Assembly (NCBI GenBank): GCA_946405575.1
Contig: CAMJHP010000021.1
Location: forward strand, 1 to 42,522
Source: an uncultured Bacteroidales bacterium
GTDB taxonomy: Bacteria; Bacteroidota; Bacteroidia; Bacteroidales; F082
Direction of reading: 5' to 3'
Length of the DNA stretch: 42,522 nt
The translations under genes and the position numbers were made by a program. Below, in pieces: positions 22,450-31,237 of this stretch. The first letter of the stretch is position 1; each line of letters begins with the position of its first letter. The notes beneath the pieces were generated by a model that saw nothing but the letters and a program-made list of their open reading frames with translations, had not been told where the DNA came from and ran no database searches.

Positions 22450-24615
22450 TTACAGTTTCCAAATGGCTTCCACCTTTAAATCCGTCTTATGATTCCCTTC
22501 AATCAACGTCAAGCCGCTGCCGATTTCATCGCGGTCGCTGTAGATGGTGCGTCCGATGCGGGCGTAGAGCGTCAATGCGTTGAAGAGTTTCACCTTTCCC
22601 AACAGATAAAATCGCATCCCCTTGCCGTAAAGGGCAGGCACGCTGAAGGAATACAGCACGTCGTTTTCGTAAGCATAGACACGAGCATTATAATCTTTGG
22701 CATCGAAGATGGCGTATCGGAAGGCGAGGCTATAAGGCCTGTTTTCGGGTTTATAGGCAATGTCTTGGCATAGGAAATAGCCGTGCTCGTTGCTGCCATC
22801 ATCGTTGTGGTAATAAGCATATTCGGCCTTGTTGCTACAATGCAAGTCCCAACCAATCTGATAGTTAATGTTGAAACGCACGGTGTTCTTCGTGTAGAAA
22901 ATAGGGTAGTGGCTAAACACAAAAGCATCCATTGAGTTCTTCATCTTGGTTTTGGAGCGGAACTGCAGGTAGGCTTGCGTGCGACGGTTGAAGCTGTGGC
23001 TGATGCGCAAATAATAGTCGTGTCCACTACTTGGCGCGTTGACTTGTGATGTCAGCCAAGTGAACTGGAACTGGTCGGCGTAGGCGAGGAGGTTCCAATA
23101 GGGCGCAGGGGCGGCTTCCACACCGAGATAGATGCCGCGCTGGCCTTGGTTGCGACCGGCTTCGCCGAAAGCGTTACCCGACAGATTTTGGTAGGACTTG
23201 CCGTAATCGCGGTACATTATGGTGAAGTTAAGGTAACCCGCAGGTTTTACGGTCAATCCTACTAATCCTGCCACAGCCCACGGACGACGAGGTTGTTGAA
23301 GGTTTGTGCTGTCATAATTCAAACTCATTGAGGCCTCGCCAAACACTGCGTATTTGCCTTTCACATACTTGAAATCCACACCATGGTTGGTGAGTCGTTT
23401 GCCTTGGAAGTAGAACTGGTTATAGTGGCTGGGCCTGAGTTCGAGCGGTGTGCTAAGCCACGTATGTTGGGCGGTGTAGCCGACCTCGAAATGCGCGATA
23501 GCGTATGCCAAATGGCCGCCCACAATCTGTTGTCGTATGGCGTGACGGTCTTGCAACTCGCCAATAGTTCTATGATAACCAGTTTCTTGCAGGCTACTGA
23601 CTAGTTCAGCTTCATCGAGGCTGTCGGCCACGCTGACGTTGGCATCCACCCAACGGTGGGAGTAGAATACCGTCCCGCTAAATGGCCCACCGCCAAAGGT
23701 GACGGCAGCGCCACGCATAAATCCATACTCGCTGGCCGAGCCTTTAGGCGTGATGCCGCGTCCTTGTTTCATCACACTGCTACCTGCGCCTGCCTTGCCG
23801 AAGCTCATTCCTGACCACAGCGTCAGACCTTGACCAAAAGCGAGTTGGTAGTCGCCCAAAACGGCAGCTTTCACGAATCCCAAGTCCTTTGCATATAAGT
23901 GGAAACCTGCAAAGTCGAAGCCTCGGCTATTTGTGTTGCCCAATAGCTTCTGAATCGTGTCGCCGACCTTGTCAGTGAAGAACAACTCACCAGCATCTTT
24001 TTCCAAAACGAATCCCGCACGAATCTTGTTTCTATAATTATAGGTGTATTTCAGTTGGTATTTTTGGGGACTGCCTAGGTAGCGCGAGTTGGGTCTGTCT
24101 AAGAGTACAGAGTCATCGATGGGTAGGTAACCTTGTTGCTTTTCAAGGACTTGCTCAAAACGACCTACAATCTGATGTTTACCATATCGAGCCATTTTGT
24201 TGAAAGTGATTTTGTCTTTGCTGTAGTCCTTCTCGATGCAAACCACTGGACGGATGATGGCAACAGTCTGCTCATCTAGGCCTTCTACCATTGCCAACTC
24301 GTCAAGGAACAGAAAATCACCATAGTAGCGACGGTATTGCTGCAAAGCCTCAAATTGAAATACGGTGATTAGTCGTAATTCCACTAGCTGCATTATCTCG
24401 TCACTGTTGAGATTGACGGGATTCTCGCTGAGAAAGATGTAGTTTTCTAAGAGATCCTCATAGTCGGCATCCTCGTCGCCATCTTCAGCCAAGCGTTCCA
24501 CTTGTTCAATAAGCAGGTTGTTCAAAGCTTCTGTGCTAAGCGTGTCGATAGCAATTTGCGCTTTCGCAAACGAGATGATGAATAGGGATAATATTATGAG
24601 AACCAGTTGTTTCAT
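22450..24615 (-). CDS. Helix-hairpin-helix domain protein with predicted outer-membrane beta-barrel
   Basis: A 721-residue protein: signal peptide (MKQLVLIILSLFIISFAKAQ), then an acidic segment and helix-hairpin-helix-like motifs (about 55-130: NPVNLNSDEIMQLVELRLIT, YYGDFLFLDELAMVEGLDEQ), followed by about 570 residues of alternating aromatic beta-strands, glycine-rich turns and a typical barrel end (DLKVEAIWKL). HhH units normally bind DNA; at the N-terminus of a barrel in Bacteroidetes their role is not established, and they may be a structural plug. ATG 24615 was preferred over an upstream TTG; it is 1 bp after the stop of the PorV/PorQ-like gene, so the pair is an operon. Confidence 0.75.
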   Translation of the reverse strand: MKQLVLIILSLFIISFAKAQIAIDTLSTEALNNLLIEQVERLAEDGDEDADYEDLLENYIFLSENPVNLNSDEIMQLVELRLITVFQFEALQQYRRYYGDFLFLDELAMVEGLDEQTVAIIRPVVCIEKDYSKDKITFNKMARYGKHQIVGRFEQVLEKQQGYLPIDDSVLLDRPNSRYLGSPQKYQLKYTYNYRNKIRAGFVLEKDAGELFFTDKVGDTIQKLLGNTNSRGFDFAGFHLYAKDLGFVKAAVLGDYQLAFGQGLTLWSGMSFGKAGAGSSVMKQGRGITPKGSASEYGFMRGAAVTFGGGPFSGTVFYSHRWVDANVSVADSLDEAELVSSLQETGYHRTIGELQDRHAIRQQIVGGHLAYAIAHFEVGYTAQHTWLSTPLELRPSHYNQFYFQGKRLTNHGVDFKYVKGKYAVFGEASMSLNYDSTNLQQPRRPWAVAGLVGLTVKPAGYLNFTIMYRDYGKSYQNLSGNAFGEAGRNQGQRGIYLGVEAAPAPYWNLLAYADQFQFTWLTSQVNAPSSGHDYYLRISHSFNRRTQAYLQFRSKTKMKNSMDAFVFSHYPIFYTKNTVRFNINYQIGWDLHCSNKAEYAYYHNDDGSNEHGYFLCQDIAYKPENRPYSLAFRYAIFDAKDYNARVYAYENDVLYSFSVPALYGKGMRFYLLGKVKLFNALTLYARIGRTIYSDRDEIGSGLTLIEGNHKTDLKVEAIWKL

Positions 24616-24616
24616 A

Positions 24617-25441
24617 TCATTTTCCAATGCTGAAAATCATACCGATTTGAACAGAGGCTCCCAACTCGTTGTGAAGTTGTGCGGCCACATTGATTTGCGC
24701 GAAACGAATGGCATAGCCGAGGCCGAAACTCAGGATGCCGGGATTGGTCTGCACGCCAGCACGGATGTAAAAACTCTTGAAGGCTTCATATTCCAATCCA
24801 CCTCGCAGGCTGATGCCGTCTTTTTCCGTGTCTTTCTCAATCTCACATTGTCCAATGAAGTCCTTGGTGAATTGGTAGGCCAAACCGAAACGCATCACGA
24901 TGGGCAGCTTTTCATGGTACAGGGTCTGTTCGAAGCTGAAATTGACGGGATTGAAAATGTATGTGCCTAAGGTCAATTTGTCGGTGATATGAGATTGTAT
25001 GCCTAGTTCAAAGGTGACCGCGTTATATTTGCCGTAATCGTTGCCGATTTTTAGCATAAGGTAGTCAAGTTGTAGTCCGATTTGGAGATATTTGCCAAAA
25101 TCCTTGGCGTAGGCGAGGCCAAATTTGTTCTCATTGTATTTCGAAGAACCGAATTGATTAAAGCTTAGTCCTAATGTGCCAAATTTGGTGGGCAGGGCGA
25201 AAGCACCGCACTTGTAGGCCGTCTCAGGGAGCAACCATCGGTTTTCATAATACAAGCCGAGGCTGATCTTCTTTAGAGTTGCCATACCGGCAGGATTGTT
25301 CTGCATCGCCCACAATCCTTGTGCTGCCACAGAAGAGCTTCCCATAGCGGAAGCGCGTCCACCGATAGGATGTATGAGGTCGTAAGCAAAAATAGTTGAA
25401 GTTGAGAGGATTATGGTAATGAGAAGTAGGAGTTTCTTCAT
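24617..25441 (-). CDS. PorV/PorQ-like outer-membrane protein (T9SS-associated family)
   Basis: A 274-residue protein: signal peptide ending IFA (about 19), then an N-terminal segment typical of PorV/PorQ/FadL-like barrels (GGRASAMGSSSVAAQGLWAM, QNNPAGMATLKKISLGLYYE) and repeated beta-hairpins to the end (GASVQIGMIFSIGK). The NNPA signature and the length resemble PorQ. PorV and PorQ take part in surface export or delivery of T9SS cargo, and three T9SS sorting-domain proteins are encoded nearby. I cannot separate PorQ from other members by eye. Its own -7 element is at 25461-25469, and it is the first gene of an operon with the HhH/barrel protein. Confidence 0.7.
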   Translation of the reverse strand: MKKLLLLITIILSTSTIFAYDLIHPIGGRASAMGSSSVAAQGLWAMQNNPAGMATLKKISLGLYYENRWLLPETAYKCGAFALPTKFGTLGLSFNQFGSSKYNENKFGLAYAKDFGKYLQIGLQLDYLMLKIGNDYGKYNAVTFELGIQSHITDKLTLGTYIFNPVNFSFEQTLYHEKLPIVMRFGLAYQFTKDFIGQCEIEKDTEKDGISLRGGLEYEAFKSFYIRAGVQTNPGILSFGLGYAIRFAQINVAAQLHNELGASVQIGMIFSIGK

Positions 25442-25460
25442 ATAGATATCATTTAATGGT

Positions 25461-25469
25461 GCAAATGTA
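25461..25469 (-). promoter_or_regulatory. -7 promoter element of the PorV/PorQ-like gene
   Basis: Minus-strand TACATTTGC matches TAnnTTTG and lies 20 bp before the ATG at 25441. Confidence 0.6.
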
Positions 25470-25501
25470 AGGCTGATTTTTTAGAAAAACAAAATTTTTC
25501 C

Positions 25502-25510
25502 TATCTTCGC
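25502..25510 (+). promoter_or_regulatory. Candidate -7 promoter element of the DUF456-transketolase operon
   Basis: TATCTTCGC differs from TAnnTTTG at one position. It lies 55 bp before the ATG at 25565 in the gap between divergent genes. No TTTG -33 element is obvious. Confidence 0.4.
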
Positions 25511-25564
25511 AGGCAAATACTTGAACAAGTTCAATAACCCAACTTTGTAACCTTATACGACGAT

Positions 25565-26065
25565 ATGTTATACGTTCTTATTGCTTTAGCAATCATTTTT
25601 GCTTTGATTGGTGTGGTGGGAGCTGTTGTGCCTGGAATTGCTGGAACGCCATTCAGTTTTCTTGCCTTATTGGCACTGTCATTTGCTGAAGGTGCCGATT
25701 TTTCGCCCAAATTTTTAATCATTATGGGTGTAATCGGTGCTATTGTCTTCGCCGTGGATTATGTCGTTCCAGTGTGGGGCACGAAGCATTTTGGTGGTAC
25801 CAAGGCAGGTGTACGTGGCAGTACGATAGGCCTTTTCCTTGGTTTGCTGGTCACACTGGCGATGCCTATAGGCTTTATCGCCATCTTGTTAGGCCCTTTT
25901 ATCGGTGCCTATATCGGTGAGAAAAATGCTGGTACTGAAGACCATAAGGCATGGCGATCAGCTTTTGGCTCGTTTGTTGGTTTCCTATGTGGAACTGGCA
26001 TCAAAGTGATATATGCTTGTGTGTGTATTTATTTCATAGTTAAAGAGTTAATAGCCATTTTATGA
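25565..26065 (+). CDS. DUF456 family membrane protein
   Basis: A 166-residue inner-membrane protein with four to five hydrophobic segments. The family signature is a glycine-rich run, ALIGVVGAVVPGIAGTPFSF, repeated in a related form as TIGLFLGLLVTLAMPIGFIA and LGPFIGAYIGE. The function is unknown, though the repeated GxxG pattern suggests a transport-like fold. Its TGA overlaps the ATG of the transketolase N-subunit gene (ATGA), so the three genes here are one operon; co-occurrence does not by itself imply a metabolic role. Confidence 0.8.
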   Translation: MLYVLIALAIIFALIGVVGAVVPGIAGTPFSFLALLALSFAEGADFSPKFLIIMGVIGAIVFAVDYVVPVWGTKHFGGTKAGVRGSTIGLFLGLLVTLAMPIGFIAILLGPFIGAYIGEKNAGTEDHKAWRSAFGSFVGFLCGTGIKVIYACVCIYFIVKELIAIL

Positions 26066-26868
26066 TAGATTTGAAAGAAATAGCGCGACATATTCGCGAA
26101 TTGATATTGACTGCTTTGGTGGAGGCAAGCTCAGGACATACTGGTGGCTCACTCGATTTAGCGGACATCTTTACGGTATTGTATTTCAACCATATGCGCC
26201 ATAACCCTAGACATCCCGATTGGGAAGACCGCGACAAGGTGGTGTTATCCATAGGGCATACTGCACCGGTATTGTATGCGACTTTGGCAGTAGCGGGGTA
26301 TTTTCCTGAAGAAGAAATGATGACTTTGCGTAAGCTGGGTAGCCGCTTGCAAGGACATCCTAGTTATGAGTTTCGCTTGCCTGGCTTGGAAACTTGCTCG
26401 GGCAGTTTGGGTCAAGGGCTTGGTGTGGCTTTGGGTATGGCTTTGGCGGCCAAGATGGACGGCAAGCCGAACCGCGTGTTTTGCATTATGGGCGACGGCG
26501 AACAGCAGGAGGGAAGTGTGTGGGAGTCGGCTATGGCTGCGGCGCATCACAAGGTGGACAACCTTTGCGCCATCATCGACCGCAACCGCTTGCAAATCGA
26601 TGGCAACACCGAGAATGTGATGGCTATCGACCCTTTGCGCGACAAATGGGTAGCTTTCGGCTGGCATATTATTGAGATTGACGGACATGACATGAGTCAA
26701 ATCAAGATGGCGTTGGAATTGGCCGACCAAGAGACAGGCAGGCCAACTGTCATCATCGCTGACACTATTATGGGGAAAGGGGTGAAAAGCATAGAAGACA
26801 ATAACCAATGGCATGGGAAGGTGCCGTCTAAAGAACAGATTAAGGAGTTTTTATATGAATTATATTAA
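26062..26868 (+). CDS. Transketolase, N-terminal (TPP-binding) subunit
   Basis: A 268-residue protein equal to the first half of a transketolase: SGHTGGSLDLADIF, GSLGQGLGVALGMA, and the thiamine-diphosphate motif GDGEQQEG ... DRNRLQIDG. The two-subunit form (about 270 + 310 residues) is common in bacteria and archaea. It forms an active transketolase with the protein encoded next, interconverting pentose, triose and hexose phosphates. The ATG overlaps the DUF456 stop, and the next gene starts 11 bp before its stop, so the two subunits are translationally coupled. Confidence 0.93.
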   Translation: MIDLKEIARHIRELILTALVEASSGHTGGSLDLADIFTVLYFNHMRHNPRHPDWEDRDKVVLSIGHTAPVLYATLAVAGYFPEEEMMTLRKLGSRLQGHPSYEFRLPGLETCSGSLGQGLGVALGMALAAKMDGKPNRVFCIMGDGEQQEGSVWESAMAAAHHKVDNLCAIIDRNRLQIDGNTENVMAIDPLRDKWVAFGWHIIEIDGHDMSQIKMALELADQETGRPTVIIADTIMGKGVKSIEDNNQWHGKVPSKEQIKEFLYELY

Positions 26869-28735
26869 CAAAGGCAACAAGCCCACAAAAACAGGTTTCG
26901 GCGAGGGTGTCCTTGCTGCTGCGCAAAAAGATAAAAGGGTGGTCGGACTGGGTGCTGACATCACCAACTCGGTGGGAATGAACCTCTTCGCAGAGGCTTT
27001 TCCAGAAAGGTTTTTCTCTATGGGCATTGCTGAGCAGGATGCTGTGGCTACGGCGGCAGGATTTGCCTTAAGTGGCAAAATCCCTGTATTCAGCACCTAC
27101 GGCGTGTTTGCGGCGCACCGTGCCAACGACCAGATTCGTATTTCGGTATGTTACAACAATGTGCATGTTGTCATAGGGGGGGCTCATGCTGGCGTTTCCG
27201 TAGGTCCCGATGGAGCCACGCATCAGGCTTTGGAAGACATTGCCATTATGCGTGTATTGCCCAATATGACGGTCATCTCGCCCTGTGACGCCACGCAAGC
27301 CAGGATTGCCACGGAAAAAGCCATCCTTGATTGTAAAGGTCCTGTATATGTGCGTTTTGGACGAGAGGCTGTGCCTGACTTTACCGCTGAGGATCAAGAG
27401 TTTGAGATAGGAAAAGCCCAGTTGATGCAGGAAGGTAGTGATGTCACGCTTGTTGCTACGGGACATGAGGTGTGGGAAGCCTTGGAAGCCGCCCATATGC
27501 TCCAACATATCGGCATCTCAGCTCGTGTCATCAATATGCACACCATCAAGCCGTTGGATGGCGAGGTGCTGACCAAGGCTGCAGAGGAGACACGCATGAT
27601 TTTCACCATTGAGGAGCATCAGGTTGCAGGTGGTTTGGGTGGTGCCGTAACGGAGTTTTTGGCCGAAAACCATCCTATCCGCGTTGTTCGTATTGGAATG
27701 AACGACCGTTTTGGCGAGTCGGGACAAGCTTCGGCCTTGATGCATAAGTTTGGCCTTGATGCAGCTGGCATCGTTAATCTGGTGCTTGAAATGGTCGCCA
27801 ATGATGACCTTAGCATCTATATTCGCAAGATGGGTATGCCTTTCAAAACTTATCCCAAGAGGTTGTATGATAGCAAGATACTTTACGATGGCTACGACTA
27901 TCATAATGAGTCGACTTTTATGACCTGTCACGATACCCAGGTCTATAAGCATTATATTGACCAAGGTAAACGTGGACACGCGGTGCGTGAGACTTTAGCC
28001 CGTGCCCTTCATGACCATTTCATCACGCATGAGCTATACAAAATGCTCGACTTGTACGATGAAAAAGATGTCATTGGCATTATGGGCGGTCATGCCAAAC
28101 GTCGCGACGATCCACAATATCGCCAAATCGTCTTCTTGAGCAAGAGACTCACGGAGATGGGGAGGCTGATGGTCACAGGTGGTGGCCCAGGTGCCATGGA
28201 AGCCACGCATCTCGGGGCTTGGATGGCGGGTAGGAGCGAGGCTGAGACCAACGAAGCCGTTGACATGCTTATGCCTTCGCCGACATATAAGGACGAGGGT
28301 TGGCTGCGCCGTTCCTTCGAGGTAATGGAGCGTTTTCCTCTGCAAACGGACTACCGCAGCCTTGCCATCCCGACCTATTATTACGGTCACGAGCCAACGG
28401 CACCATTTGCCACCGACATCGCCAAATACTTTGACAACAGCGTGCGTGAGGACGGCATCGTCACCATTGCCAAGGGCGGCATCATTTACACGCCTGGTAG
28501 TGCGGGCACGATGCAGGAAATCTTTCAGGACGCTGGCCAAAACCACTATGAGAGCGAAGGCTATGCCAGTCCGATGATCTTTATGGGCAAAGATTATTAT
28601 ACCAACGTAATGCCCGCTTATTCACTGCTTAAAGACCTAAGCGACAGGGGCTTGTTCAAGAATATGATCCTCACCATTTCTGACGACAATGATGAGATTG
28701 TTGAGGCGATAGTGAGATTTAGGGAAGGGAAGTAG
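26855..28735 (+). CDS. Transketolase C-terminal subunit fused to a LOG-type nucleosidase domain
   Basis: A 626-residue protein. Residues 1-316 are a full transketolase C-subunit (GADITNSVGMNLFAEAFPER, MGIAEQDAVATAAGFALSG, HAGVSVGPDGATHQ, VATGHEVWEALEAA). Residues about 320-626 match LOG/PpnN-like Rossmann nucleotide-binding proteins: VIGIMGGHAKRRDDPQYRQI, VTGGGPGAMEATHLGA (442-450), and TPGSAGTMQEIFQDAGQNHY, a form of the catalytic PGGxGTxxE motif with Ser for the second Gly. LOG enzymes cleave nucleoside 5'-monophosphates to base and ribose 5-phosphate, which transketolase uses. The join reads smoothly in one frame; a normal C-subunit would end near residue 316. ATG 26855 was chosen because the fold starts there and it overlaps the N-subunit gene. 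Confidence 0.9.
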   Translation: MNYINKGNKPTKTGFGEGVLAAAQKDKRVVGLGADITNSVGMNLFAEAFPERFFSMGIAEQDAVATAAGFALSGKIPVFSTYGVFAAHRANDQIRISVCYNNVHVVIGGAHAGVSVGPDGATHQALEDIAIMRVLPNMTVISPCDATQARIATEKAILDCKGPVYVRFGREAVPDFTAEDQEFEIGKAQLMQEGSDVTLVATGHEVWEALEAAHMLQHIGISARVINMHTIKPLDGEVLTKAAEETRMIFTIEEHQVAGGLGGAVTEFLAENHPIRVVRIGMNDRFGESGQASALMHKFGLDAAGIVNLVLEMVANDDLSIYIRKMGMPFKTYPKRLYDSKILYDGYDYHNESTFMTCHDTQVYKHYIDQGKRGHAVRETLARALHDHFITHELYKMLDLYDEKDVIGIMGGHAKRRDDPQYRQIVFLSKRLTEMGRLMVTGGGPGAMEATHLGAWMAGRSEAETNEAVDMLMPSPTYKDEGWLRRSFEVMERFPLQTDYRSLAIPTYYYGHEPTAPFATDIAKYFDNSVREDGIVTIAKGGIIYTPGSAGTMQEIFQDAGQNHYESEGYASPMIFMGKDYYTNVMPAYSLLKDLSDRGLFKNMILTISDDNDEIVEAIVRFREGK

Positions 28736-28796
28736 TTAAAAATTTTCCAATTGAGGGATTTCTTCACCGGCATTTCTGAAGATGGTATGAATATGA

Positions 28797-30914
28797 TTAG
28801 TCTATTCCAGTCATTTTCAGGATCCAAGGGGTGTATTTGACAATTTCTCTATCCAAGAGTTTGACATTGTCCAAATCGTTGAAAGGACGGATGTCATGGT
28901 GAATGAACAATTTCTTGTTGTTTTTGAGCGAGCCTTTGTAATCGGGAAATCCGTATCTGTCTTCTTCCGGTTTTGGCTTGCGAAAGCCCATCAAAAGTTT
29001 CTCCACGTTCCAACGGTTGTGTTCAACAGCAGCTAAGGTTTGGATTTCTGCTTCCGAAAGAGGGTCTTGGTCGCGACTTGTGTCGTCAGGTTTCAGTCCC
29101 CGCATGGCGCGAAGGGATGCCATTTTGCAAGGTATGTTGTAGGCACAATAGAGGTTCGACCACTTCAGGGCTACGGTCAGTTCTTGCCAATAGCGTTCGG
29201 CATCTGCCCATAGGGTTTCCAATGGTGTCTCATCAAGGACTGATAGCTCTGCGAAATGGTATGTACTGTAGTCTGCTGTGTTATAAAGGTAGTTGATGAG
29301 CTTTGCCCTCTTCATTGAAGTCTCATTGCTGCAATAGGCCATATCTTCCATACCAAATGGATACAGGTTGGCATAACGACCTTTACGCTTAGTGGTCTTC
29401 AACTTGCCGTCTTCAACGATGTTGTAATCGAAATCCTTGTCATCAGCTTTTCTGAGGTTGGTGACGAGGTTGTCGGCGTGGTCTTGTCGGATGAAGACGG
29501 GGACGGCATTGTCGTAAACCTCGTCTGGCATATTTATGCCCATCATAAAGTTATTACGTTGGTCGGCTATGGCGAGGAAGATGGAGAGGTATTGATGTTC
29601 TATATCCTTGGCCCAACTCGTAAGGAGGTTTTGAACCACTTCCGAATATACGTCACCTTTGATGAACTCGAACTCCACATCCAAAAAGCCGCTTTTTGAA
29701 GCTTGTTGTGGATGGCTCGCGGATACTGATGTCAAATCTTGATAGAGATAGGATTGCACTTCGAAGAAATGACGGTTTCGGGTGAGGAACAGCTGCATTT
29801 CCTTGTCCATGTTCTGGTCAATGAAGGTGATGCGGGTCTTAGGCTGTTTGGTGTCTTCGTTGAAGTTGGGGAAGTGGAACATGTGTGCAGCCTCCATGGC
29901 AAATGAAACAGAAAAACAGGTGGTACCTACAAAAACCAGATGCATGTACCTCGAATCCTTTGGTCCAATGCCTTTGTCGTATATACGTGGATAGGGAATG
30001 GGAATCAGCGGATCGTTTTTTTCCTTGTATGAGCGGTTGATGAACACTTGATGGGCCCAACCTGTATAGAAGTTATAAGGTATGAATTCGATGTTCAACG
30101 CTCTCACGTTATCGAAGATTTCCGTGGTTTTGAAAGCGGCGTAGGTGTCCAGATCCTCGAAGACGCATATGATGCGCTTGGGCATTTGCTCGGATACGTG
30201 GTCTTTCAGGTAGGAACTGACACTGTCGACACATTCGATATTTGTGGCATCGTGGGAGGGCAGGGAACGGTTGCCCACGATGTAAATCTCCTTTGCGCTC
30301 TCAAGGTGGATTTCGTTGTAATACTCGCTGGCTGTACGTTGCCCATAGTTGACTATGATTTGGTCGAGTTGTTTCTTCGCTACCGATTTCTTCAGCTTTT
30401 CATTGATTTTTTTGGCATCGTAGGCAGAAAGCAACAGGATGTATGCTTCTTTGTCTTTTGAGAAAATGTCCTCGATGATGGAAGGCACCATTTCATCGTA
30501 GCCCATGATGATGTGATGGCCCGACTTGAGATAGTGGTTGAGTCCGTTTCTGTGGCTCTCCACGCGGTCAACGATAGCATTGGTAATGACACCGACCAGC
30601 ATGCCATTGAAAATGAGCAAACCGCACAGATAGGTCAAGATGCTTGCGATGAGCATCCAGCCAGTAACGTTTCCATCCATATAGAGGCGGTTGAGGGCAT
30701 TGGTGTCAATCAATAAATAGATGGGGAGGAGCCAGGTTTTCAGACCATTGTCATGGCAGAATTGTCTCCATTCGCATCCTGAGAAGGATAGGAAGAGATA
30801 GGATAGCAACAAGGACACCAAAAGGATACCTATCAGTATGCCAATTTGTTTCCAAAAACTATTTGACAATGCCCTGTCGAATCGGAGAAGCAGTTTGTTG
30901 CGGGTTTTAGACAT
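28797..30914 (-). CDS. Two-transmembrane RCK-like ion channel protein with C-terminal RyR domain
   Basis: A 705-residue protein. Near the N-terminus are two membrane helices (about 24-45 and 86-112) flanking a shorter hydrophobic pore-like segment (about 59-70), a layout like CASTOR/POLLUX and other ligand-gated channels. Directly after come a Rossmann/RCK-like domain (SGHHIIMGYDEMVPSIIEDI, ILLLSAYDAKKINEKL, IYIVGNR) and probably a second one (LVFVGTTCFSVSFAMEAAHM, ITFIDQNMDKEMQLF). The last 90 residues form a divergent RyR domain (AAVEHNRWNVEKLLMGF, LDREIVKYTPWIL). It follows a separate RyR-domain gene by 20 bp. A cytoplasmic ligand is likely but unknown. Start ATG 30914 leaves the previous gene intact; 30965 would overlap it. 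Confidence 0.75.
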   Translation of the reverse strand: MSKTRNKLLLRFDRALSNSFWKQIGILIGILLVSLLLSYLFLSFSGCEWRQFCHDNGLKTWLLPIYLLIDTNALNRLYMDGNVTGWMLIASILTYLCGLLIFNGMLVGVITNAIVDRVESHRNGLNHYLKSGHHIIMGYDEMVPSIIEDIFSKDKEAYILLLSAYDAKKINEKLKKSVAKKQLDQIIVNYGQRTASEYYNEIHLESAKEIYIVGNRSLPSHDATNIECVDSVSSYLKDHVSEQMPKRIICVFEDLDTYAAFKTTEIFDNVRALNIEFIPYNFYTGWAHQVFINRSYKEKNDPLIPIPYPRIYDKGIGPKDSRYMHLVFVGTTCFSVSFAMEAAHMFHFPNFNEDTKQPKTRITFIDQNMDKEMQLFLTRNRHFFEVQSYLYQDLTSVSASHPQQASKSGFLDVEFEFIKGDVYSEVVQNLLTSWAKDIEHQYLSIFLAIADQRNNFMMGINMPDEVYDNAVPVFIRQDHADNLVTNLRKADDKDFDYNIVEDGKLKTTKRKGRYANLYPFGMEDMAYCSNETSMKRAKLINYLYNTADYSTYHFAELSVLDETPLETLWADAERYWQELTVALKWSNLYCAYNIPCKMASLRAMRGLKPDDTSRDQDPLSEAEIQTLAAVEHNRWNVEKLLMGFRKPKPEEDRYGFPDYKGSLKNNKKLFIHHDIRPFNDLDNVKLLDREIVKYTPWILKMTGID

Positions 30915-30934
30915 TTTCAGATTCTTTGTTTGGA

Positions 30935-31237
30935 TTACTCTATTGGCTTTTTCTCGATGCTCCATCCTCTTGCTAGGATGAATTTCAGTGTCTCGACCGC
31001 TGTGTTTCGGTCATATTCCTTCTCGCTTTCAGGGAGGCTGTCGTAATCAACAAGGCCGGGATGTTGCTTGAGAGTATCGCTTCGCTCGGGACCATAGGTC
31101 CAGCCTTCGTTAATGCGGCCTTGGGCCCAGTTCTCGTGTACATAGCACGCCAATTGCTCAACAAACTGAAGCAGCTCATCGGAAAGCTTGATGCTAGAGG
31201 TGTCGATAGGGTCGGGGATGTAGGAAGAGGCATTCAT
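30935..31237 (-). CDS. Stand-alone RyR-domain protein
   Basis: A 100-residue protein that is little more than one RyR (ryanodine receptor repeat, PF02026-type) domain: HENWAQGRI (34-42), GWTYG (45-49), KQHPGLVDY (57-65), EKEYDRNTA (72-80) and a final helix ending GWSI. All positions of the family signature that I can recall are kept. In animals the domain lies in the calcium-release channel; in bacteria it is a small domain of unknown ligand. The start at 31237 overlaps the TerB-like gene stop (ATGA), and the channel gene with its own RyR domain follows after 20 bp, so a direct partnership of the two proteins is likely (inference). Confidence 0.88.
   Translation of the reverse strand: MNASSYIPDPIDTSSIKLSDELLQFVEQLACYVHENWAQGRINEGWTYGPERSDTLKQHPGLVDYDSLPESEKEYDRNTAVETLKFILARGWSIEKKPIE

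Noticed and set aside
26062-28735. 1-deoxyxylulose-5-phosphate synthase (DXS) instead of transketolase
   Set aside because: The motifs and the split into subunits fit transketolase; the second part after residue 316 is LOG-like and not part of DXS.
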